DNA of 64,000 nt, from NCBI GenBank assembly GCA_964501335.1, contig CAZCTC010000019.1, forward strand, positions 53,623-117,622, in the 5' to 3' direction. The stretch comes from CAZCTC01 sp964501335 (GTDB lineage Bacteria; Chloroflexota; Anaerolineae; B4-G1; SLSP01). Positions 58,312 through 64,000 of the stretch are shown here, piece by piece. Positions within the stretch are counted from its first letter, which is position 1; each line of letters starts with the position of its first letter. The notes beneath the pieces are model-generated. The model did not search any database. It was not told the DNA's origin and worked only from the letters and a program-made list of their open reading frames with translations. Made by a program: the position numbers and the translations under genes.

Positions 58312-58360
58312 TTATAAAAATTGCGGGCCCCCCCTCCGGGGTAGCCCGCAATTTTTATAA
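58312..58360. terminator. 17-bp perfect hairpin between convergent genes
   Basis: Arms 58312-58328 and 58344-58360 (TTATAAAAATTGCGGGC) with a GC-rich internal loop. It ends the zinc-ribbon gene transcript 12 bases after its stop and can act in both directions. Confidence 0.75.
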
Positions 58361-58372
58361 TCCAAGAAACTT

Positions 58373-59041
58373 TTACTGATCGCTCCGCGAAGCAGCGTCA
58401 ACCTTCGTCCCACAATCCGGACAGAACTTGGCCTGCGGCAGTAGTTCCGAGCCGCACTGCGCACAGAATTTCTTCTTCGCCTTCACCTGCCCTCCGCACT
58501 CCGGGCAGAACTTCACCGTTTGCGGCAACGCCGCCCCACACTGAGGACAGGTAGCCCGCACCGTCTCCTTCCAGGCATTGGGATCGATCTTATCCTCGCG
58601 GGCACTTTCCGCCTGCTCCCAGGCTTCCTGCACCGCCTTATTGGACTGGGCCGCCGACACTTCTACGCCCATATCCGGCGCGCAATTCTTGCACAGGCCG
58701 CGCCGATCATTCCAGCATTGCTTCCGGCAAACCCAAGCCTGGCAACGCGGACACTGCATAAAAGAAGGCTTGATTTCCGCAATCGCCTGCTTGAAGGCCT
58801 CATCGCGGGCATTCTGCCACGCCGCCGAGCGCACACGGTTTCCAATGTTGGCGGCATCGTTAAAAACCCCGCCGAACAGACTACTGGCAGCATCCAAAAC
58901 TGAAGCTGCCGTACCGGCTATCCAGGGGTTGAAGTGGGTGCGGAAACCGGACTGACACCGGGAGCAATGAAATTCAAATTGGAAGCCCCGATCGGTACTC
59001 ATATCACTGTAGTTTGAAGGATACTCGATCTCCTCCGGCAT
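58373..59041 (-). CDS. Zinc-ribbon protein, paralogue 1
   Basis: A 222-residue Cys-rich protein. It begins MPEEIEYPSNYSDMSTDRG, then a C-x-x-C pair (FHCSRCQSGFRT). A glycine/alanine helical region resembling a short amphipathic or membrane-associated stretch follows (~45-75). A central C4-C4 cluster (QCPRCQAWVCRKQC...LCKNCAPD) comes next, and three C-terminal zinc ribbons (CPQCGAALP, FCPECGGQV, FCAQCGSELLPQAKFCPDCG). No enzyme domain is seen; a scaffold or nucleic-acid/protein-binding role is plausible. The start is at 59041 because AGGAG precedes it and the paralogue begins at the same place. Confidence 0.85.
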   Translation of the reverse strand: MPEEIEYPSNYSDMSTDRGFQFEFHCSRCQSGFRTHFNPWIAGTAASVLDAASSLFGGVFNDAANIGNRVRSAAWQNARDEAFKQAIAEIKPSFMQCPRCQAWVCRKQCWNDRRGLCKNCAPDMGVEVSAAQSNKAVQEAWEQAESAREDKIDPNAWKETVRATCPQCGAALPQTVKFCPECGGQVKAKKKFCAQCGSELLPQAKFCPDCGTKVDAASRSDQ

Positions 59042-59154
59042 GTGCAACTCCTCATTCACAAAATACAAAGCCTTATAATCTTAATCCAGCTCTAAAGAGT
59101 GTCAAATGAGAGCACCTGTCTTGAAAATAGCCCGCGCCGTGCAAAAAATACTCA

Positions 59155-59308
59155 CCAGGGCGACCATAAAGGTCACCCCTACACAAACACCGCCAATGTA
59201 GGGGCGGGGTGACCCCGCCCGGTGGCTGCCTTCGGAACCTGCCTTGGGCGAGGAAACCTCGCCCCTACACAAACGATCTCCCGTAGGGGTACCCCTTGTG
59301 GGTACCCA
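59155..59308. repeat. Cluster of GTAGGGG-type interspersed palindromes
   Basis: At least four GC-rich palindromic units in tandem: 59157-59180 (imperfect), 59202-59220 (GGGCGGGGT/ACCCCGCCC), 59246-59264 (GGGCGAGG/CCTCGCCC) and 59286-59307 (GGGGTACCCC then GGGTACCC). The units are joined by the repeated strings CCCCTACACAAAC (59176 and 59262) and GTAGGGG (59198 and 59283). Confidence 0.75.
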
Positions 59309-59354
59309 ATCCTGACAAATCGTCTATTTTCATCCTTCGGGGTGCCGCCCTTTG

Positions 59355-60011
59355 TTAAGGAGTCGGGTCGACCTTTTTCCCGCAATCGGGACAGAACTTC
59401 GCCTGCGGCAATAAATCCATCCCACATTGCCCGCAAACCTTCTTGACCGGTTGAATCACAGTGCCACATTCCGGGCAAAATTTCACTACCCCCGGCAATG
59501 CCTTTCCACATTGGGGGCAGGTAGCCCGAACCTTATCCTTCCATGTATCCGCAGGAACCTTATCCTGATCGGCACTCTGTGCCTGTTGCCGGATATCCTG
59601 CACCGCTTTCTGGGATTGAACCGCCGACGCCACTACCCCCATATCGGGGCCGCACCGCTTGCAAAGCCCCTGACTGTCGTTCCAACATTGATCTCGACAG
59701 ACCCAGGACTGACAACGGGGACACTGCACAAAATCCGGCAAAACTTCGGCGATCGCCTGCTTGAAAGCCTCATCACGCGCATTTCGCCAGGCCGCCGAAC
59801 GCATCCGATTTCCAATGTTAGCCGCATCGCGAAACGCACCGCCAAAAAGACTGCCGGCCATCTCCAGAATCGAGGTGGCCGTGCTGGCAATCCAGGGATT
59901 GAAGCGAGTACGATGGCCGTTACGGCAACGGGCGCAGTGGAACTCGAACTGAAAGCCCTTATCGGTGCTTAAATCCCGGTAATTGGAAGGATATTCGATT
60001 TCATCGGGCAT
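59355..60011 (-). CDS. Zinc-ribbon protein, paralogue 2
   Basis: A 218-residue protein similar over its whole length to paralogue 1: MPDEIEYPSNYRDLSTDKG, CARCRNGHRTRFNPWIAST, NARDEAFKQAIAEVLP, QCPRCQSWVCRDQC, LCKRCGPDMGV, and the three terminal ribbons ending LLPQAKFCPDCGKKVD. The start was chosen at the ATG at 60011 after GAGGAG; a TTG three codons earlier overlaps that site. The two genes are tandem on the minus strand, separated by 313 bases of palindromes, and arose by duplication. The role is unknown. Confidence 0.85.
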   Translation of the reverse strand: MPDEIEYPSNYRDLSTDKGFQFEFHCARCRNGHRTRFNPWIASTATSILEMAGSLFGGAFRDAANIGNRMRSAAWRNARDEAFKQAIAEVLPDFVQCPRCQSWVCRDQCWNDSQGLCKRCGPDMGVVASAVQSQKAVQDIRQQAQSADQDKVPADTWKDKVRATCPQCGKALPGVVKFCPECGTVIQPVKKVCGQCGMDLLPQAKFCPDCGKKVDPTP

Positions 60012-60372
60012 CTGAATCAACTCCTCACCAAGAAATGGAAGCGCTCCTATCTTAATCCAGGGAGAGAAGCTGTCAAATTTCTCTATATCCGCACTCTACC
60101 CTCGATACAAATTTCAGCACCTCTTGTAAAAACCCCCGCTCTATCGATTAATATGAAATTCCCATCGATAATTGCTATTACATTTTTCATGTCTGTATCG
60201 CACTAATTTCGCCAATTCTCAAGACATTTCTTCGTGGAAAACTCCGCTCGAAAAAGCTTCCTGTTTCTCGTCCATCCTCCCACCCTCCAGGAAACAGGGC
60301 CACCCCCGCACTCCCTCGGCCGCAGCCATTTTATTGGATTGGTAACCCTTTAATAACTGATTGGAGGATAAA
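60012..60372. other. 361-bp region upstream of the RHS gene
   Basis: It is divergent between the zinc-ribbon paralogue 2 gene and the RHS gene. The middle (60110-60200) is AT-rich and likely holds promoters; no clear consensus pair was identified. It contains an inverted ATCGAT/ATCGAT pair (60141 and 60164 region). No gene was found. Confidence 0.4.
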
Positions 60373-61314
60373 ATGTTTACAAGATGGATTTGGATTGGTC
60401 TGGGTTGGAGCGTGGCGGCGATCCTGCTGACCCTCCTCTTTCTCTTGGGACTCCCGCCGCTACCCATCGCCGCCCAAACCCTCCCCCCACCCCCGGCTAA
60501 CGAAAGGACCCTGACGGTGACCGATTCTCTGACTCCCACGCTTCCCGACCTTCACTATGCCCTGGCCCCCGCCGTCACGCTCTCCGAGGCGCCCGGCCTG
60601 AATGCTTCGTCCGAATTAACCCTTTCCCTGCCCCTCACGCCCTCCGAAAAAGCCACCCTGCTCGAACTCGCCACGCTCTTCTTCTATGATCCTGCCACCC
60701 AACGCTGGCGGAAGCTCCCCACCCGCCGCACCGTCAGCGGCGACCAGCTCTATCTCACCGCGCCCTCCCAGGGCCCCGGCCGCTACGCCCCCGCCCTCTC
60801 CACCGCCTCCGACATCGGCACCTACGAACAGCCCTGGGCCCCCACCCTCGCCGCCGCCCAGGTCGACCTCTTTACGGGCGCCCTCTCCTGGTCCTATCCC
60901 CTCGATCTCCCTTCCGGCCGCTCCGGCCAGACGCCCCCCCTCGCATTGACCTATCACAGCGGCCTCCTCGACGCCCTCCGCGGCGACTTCAATCCTCAGG
61001 CCTCCTGGGTCGGCCTCGGTTGGAACCTCGATGTCGGCTACATCGCCCGCCGCATCGAACTCGATGAGAATTTCCTCCCCCGCTATACCCAGGACTTCTT
61101 CCTCGTCCTCAACGGCGTCAGCAGCAAACTCGTCGCCATCGGTCCCGATCAATGGCGCGCCGAGGACGAACGCTTCTGGCGCGTCGAACGCCAAACTACC
61201 CCCGACAACCGCGGCGGCGACTTCTGGCTCCTCACCACTCCCGACGGCACCCAATACCGCTTCGGCTCCCAGGATGAAAAAGCCGGTGACGACAGCCGTT
61301 ACTCCGCCTGGTAG
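60373..61314 (+). CDS. RHS/YD-repeat protein, N-terminal part ending at a frameshift
   Basis: A 313-residue N-terminal piece of a large exported RHS-type protein. Residues ~6-35 (IWIGLGWSVAAILLTLLFLL) are a signal peptide or anchor. Then a beta-rich region with VDLFTGALSWSYPLDLPSGR, PPLALTYHSGL and GLGWNLDVGYIARRIE, which are standard SpvB/RHS N-terminal blocks, and FWLLTTPDGTQYRFGSQDE. ATG at 60373 follows GGAGG (60363-60367). The frame ends in TAG at 61312-61314 within what should be SAW-Y-V-RRNKDEK; the rest continues in another frame. Loss of one base after 61313 explains this. Confidence 0.82.
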   Translation: MFTRWIWIGLGWSVAAILLTLLFLLGLPPLPIAAQTLPPPPANERTLTVTDSLTPTLPDLHYALAPAVTLSEAPGLNASSELTLSLPLTPSEKATLLELATLFFYDPATQRWRKLPTRRTVSGDQLYLTAPSQGPGRYAPALSTASDIGTYEQPWAPTLAAAQVDLFTGALSWSYPLDLPSGRSGQTPPLALTYHSGLLDALRGDFNPQASWVGLGWNLDVGYIARRIELDENFLPRYTQDFFLVLNGVSSKLVAIGPDQWRAEDERFWRVERQTTPDNRGGDFWLLTTPDGTQYRFGSQDEKAGDDSRYSAW

Positions 61315-64000
61315 TTCGCCGCAATAAAGATGAAAAGTTGAATTCCACATCCAGCCAGGGTTCTAGATTCTTTAGCAACCAACAAAGCGGCGAACTACTT
61401 TGGATGGTCGGCTCCCGCTGCGACCACAGCGAAGCCCTCTGCATCGAGAACTGGCGCTGGAACCTCGACCAGATCACCTCCCCCGAAGGCAACCACATCC
61501 GCTTCGACTACCGCGTCGAACGCAACAACTACGGCTTCCGCTGGGGCTTCGACCGCTACTTCTACACCGACTTCTCCCCCTGCCCCGACGGCGCCTGGGA
61601 CTGCCGGAACTGGATCTTCCACGATCACCGGCTCGCCGATCAGGGCTACATCCGCGGCGGCAGCCTCGCCCAGATCACCTACAGCTGGCCCCAGGCCTCC
61701 CACAAGATCCGCTTCGAAGTCGAAGAGCGCGACGACTATCCCCCCTACTTCGACAGCAGCACCCATGGCATTCAACCCGTCCAGACCTTCTGGACCAAAG
61801 CCCGATTGCGCGCCATCGAAATCTTCAGCCAGGATCAAAACCACCTCGTCAAACGCTACGAGCTGCGCCGCGAGGAGAACGACCACCGCCTCCTCGCCGC
61901 CGTCAGCGTCGCCGCCGCCGACGGCACCCGCCTGCCCGATGTCTCCTTCGGCTATCTCCACCTCGCCGGCTATCTGGAACAATGCCGGGACGGTCAGCCC
62001 GAAGGCGGCTGGAAGCCCTGGCTGCTGACCATCGAAAACGGCTACGGCGCCACCCTCCGCTTCAACTACACCGCCCCTGAAAACCGCCCCTGGTTCCAAA
62101 ACGGCCAGCTCCGCGGCCCCCTCGAAGAGGGTCGCTGCTGGTATCGTTACCGGGTCCGCGAACTCACCGTCGATCCCGGCCTCGGGCCCGTCGCCCGCAC
62201 CCTCTACGAATATCGCCAGGCCGAAGGCGATGCCCCCCACGACGGCACCTGGGAGGGCGACGAGTTCCGCGGCCATCCCCGTGTCCGTATCCAGCAACGG
62301 CTCGACGACGGCTCTCCCGGCCCCTACACCGATGTCTGGTTCTATCAGGGGCGCTCCGGCCCCGCCCGCCCCCTCTGCGACGGCGAACAGGCCGATCAAC
62401 CCGGTCTGGAGGGCCGGGAATATCGCCGCGTCACTTACGAAGCCAATGGTCAGGCCCTGACCCAGCAGATCCAACGCTGGGAAGTCCGCCTCCTGGACCA
62501 CGGCCGCCGCTTCATCGCCCCCGCCGTCACCTGCGCCTATCCCAACGACGGCTCCGGCCCCTATGCCCGCACCGACTACCGCTACGACGACTACGGCAAC
62601 CTGATCTTCCAGCAGCACCTGGGCGATGTCACCCGCACCGGCGATGAAGTCACTCTGGAATGGCGCTATGTCGTCAACCTCGCCGCCTGGATCCTCAACC
62701 GCCCCGCCGAAAGCCGCCGTATCGCCGCCGACGGCCTCGTCGAAGCCCACGCCCGCCTCGCCTACGACTCCCAACCCTTCGGCGCTCCGCCCCAACAAGG
62801 ACTCGCCACCTGGACCGCTCAAGGCCTCGACGGCTGGGGCTGGATCTCCGCCACCACCCATTACGACGCCTGGGGCCAGCCCGACGCCACTACCGATCCC
62901 CTCGGCCGCACCGCCCGCATCGCCTACAGCGCCAACGGCCTCTTCCCCCTGATTCAGACCAATCCCCTCAACCAGGCCACCACCTGGACCTGGGATGAAC
63001 GCCTCCACGTCCCCACCGCCGTCGCCGACGCCCACGGTCTCACCACCCACCTCCAACACGACAGCTTCGCCCGCGTCACCGGCATCCTCCCTCCCGGCAA
63101 AAACGTCCCCTCCCTCCGCTACACCTATCCCTCCGGCAGCCGCATCGCCGCCCCCTTCGTCATCCAAACCGAGACCCGCACCGATCCCTACCTCACCCCC
63201 ACCTATCGCCACCAATGGACCTTCTACGACGGCCTGGGCCGGGTCATCCAGACCCAACAGGAAGCCGAGAACGGCTGGATCGTCGTCCAGAGCACCGCCT
63301 ACAACGCCCTCGGGCAGGCCGTCGTCGCCAGCGCCCCCTACACCGTCGCCGCCACGGGCGGCCGCTATCTCGCCCCCACCTGGAACCAACTCGTGCAAAC
63401 CCGCACCGCCTATGACGCCCTCGGCCGCCCCATCCTGCTCACCCTCCCCGGCAACAGTCTCACCCGCTACGCCTACCGCCACTGGAGTCAGCTCACCCTC
63501 GACGCCAACGGCCATCAGCACCGCTACGATCAGGACGGCCTGGGCCGCCTCATCACGGTCCAGGAATATTCCGGCTCCTTCCCCGCCCCCGACTGGAACG
63601 CCGTCACCCCCATCGTCACTCGCTACCAGTACAACAGCGCCGGGCAACTCATGGCCCTCCAGGACTCCCTCGGCCACGTCACCCGCCTCACCTACGATCC
63701 CCTCGGCCGCAAGATCGCCCTCGACGATCCCTCTCTCGGCCAGTGGCGCTACCGCTACGACGCCGCCGGCAACCTCATCCAGCAGACCGACGCCGAAGGC
63801 CACACCCTCGACTTCCGCTATGATCCCCTCAATCGCCTGCTCCAAAAACGCTCCGGCGAAACCCTCCTCGCAGAGTACAGCTACGATCAGGGCGACTACG
63901 CCCTCGGCAAACGCACTGCCATGACCGACACCCTCGGCTCCGTCTCCTGGTCCTACGATCTCGCCGGCCGCCCCGTCGGCGAAAACCGCACCCTCGGCCC
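61315..64000 (+). CDS. RHS/YD-repeat protein, downstream part (open at window end)
   Basis: The same protein continues in the frame of positions divisible by three and stays open to the last base. The first Met in this piece is at 61404, without a ribosome binding site, so it is probably not translated on its own. It includes many YD repeats: YDDYGNLIFQQ, YDAWGQPDATTDPLGR, YDALGRPILLTLPG, YNSAGQLMALQDSLGHVTRL, YDPLGRKIALDD, YDAAGNLIQQTDAEGH, YDPLNRLLQKR. RHS shells often enclose a C-terminal toxin; that end is not in the window. The sense strand is extremely C-rich. The presence of a toxin or immunity gene cannot be judged here. Confidence 0.82.

Noticed and set aside
59155..59308. Possible CRISPR array
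   Set aside because: Units are unequal palindromes without constant repeats or unique spacers, and no cas genes are near.
61395..63845. 816-codon open frame on the minus strand opposite the RHS repeats
   Set aside because: Low-complexity Gly/Val/Glu/Ala translation produced by the C-rich repeat codons of the RHS gene; no ribosome binding site or domain.

Overview
The window looks like a chromosomal segment of an environmental Chloroflexota bacterium, probably Anaerolineae-like. This is inferred from content, not from a marker gene. Supporting signs are Thr/Pro-rich linkers in secreted proteins, very large GAF-domain histidine kinases, long GT39-like and YfhO-like membrane proteins, a lipoprotein peptide-binding protein with a Thr/Glu/Pro linker, a fused gamma-alpha 2-oxoacid:ferredoxin oxidoreductase and pairs of zinc-ribbon proteins. 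Coding density is high and both strands are used. No rRNA, tRNA, CRISPR array, transposase or phage gene was seen.

Layout. 1-10.6 kb: the 3' part of a secreted adhesin-like protein, a single-pass membrane protein, a LysM protein, a membrane sensor kinase that lacks its phospho-accepting His, an L,D-transpeptidase and a GT39-like glycosyltransferase. 10.9-18 kb: a small Fe-S assembly (MIP18-type) protein, then a T-box leader driving pheS, a YfhO-like membrane protein and pheT. 18-25.6 kb: MBL-fold hydrolase, metallophosphatase, HAD hydrolase, korA-korB, and an M20 amidohydrolase coupled to a catalytically dead S51-like protein. 25.7-39.1 kb is the signalling region: a V4R-GAF histidine kinase with a NarL-type regulator; two adjacent proteins sharing a new-looking N-terminal helical module, one resembling an effector-associated adaptor and the other a membrane TolB-like/TPR protein; rubredoxin; a secreted repeat protein with a long leader; and a hybrid kinase with two response regulators. 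39.3-47.8 kb: a complete peptide ABC importer (order A-B-C-D-F), preceded by an ECF sigma factor, a putative anti-sigma protein and a degenerate Opp-like ATPase. 47.8-55.1 kb: an operon femX-like, epimerase, yihY-like, ssnA and trmD on the minus strand, diverging from hflX-rlmE. 55.4-64 kb: an SbcC/Rad50-like ATPase, two paralogous zinc-ribbon proteins and a large RHS/YD-repeat protein broken by a one-base frameshift and running off the window.

Non-coding structure is unusually rich. At least fourteen intergenic hairpins are present, many with perfect 14-20 bp stems flanked by A/T tracts on both sides. One lies between two divergent promoters and one forms the end of a coding region. A ~75-110 nt non-coding element recurs three times. 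A cluster of GTAGGGG-type palindromes separates the zinc-ribbon paralogues. Readable regulatory sites include a Phe T-box, several sigma70-type promoters, a hairpin that could hide a ribosome binding site, and a short leader peptide in front of the peptide-binding protein gene.

The best candidates for an undescribed system are the two-gene helical-module/EAD-like/TolB-TPR cassette (30.7-33.7 kb) and the ECF sigma/anti-sigma/degenerate-ATPase cassette placed against the peptide importer (46.1-47.8 kb).
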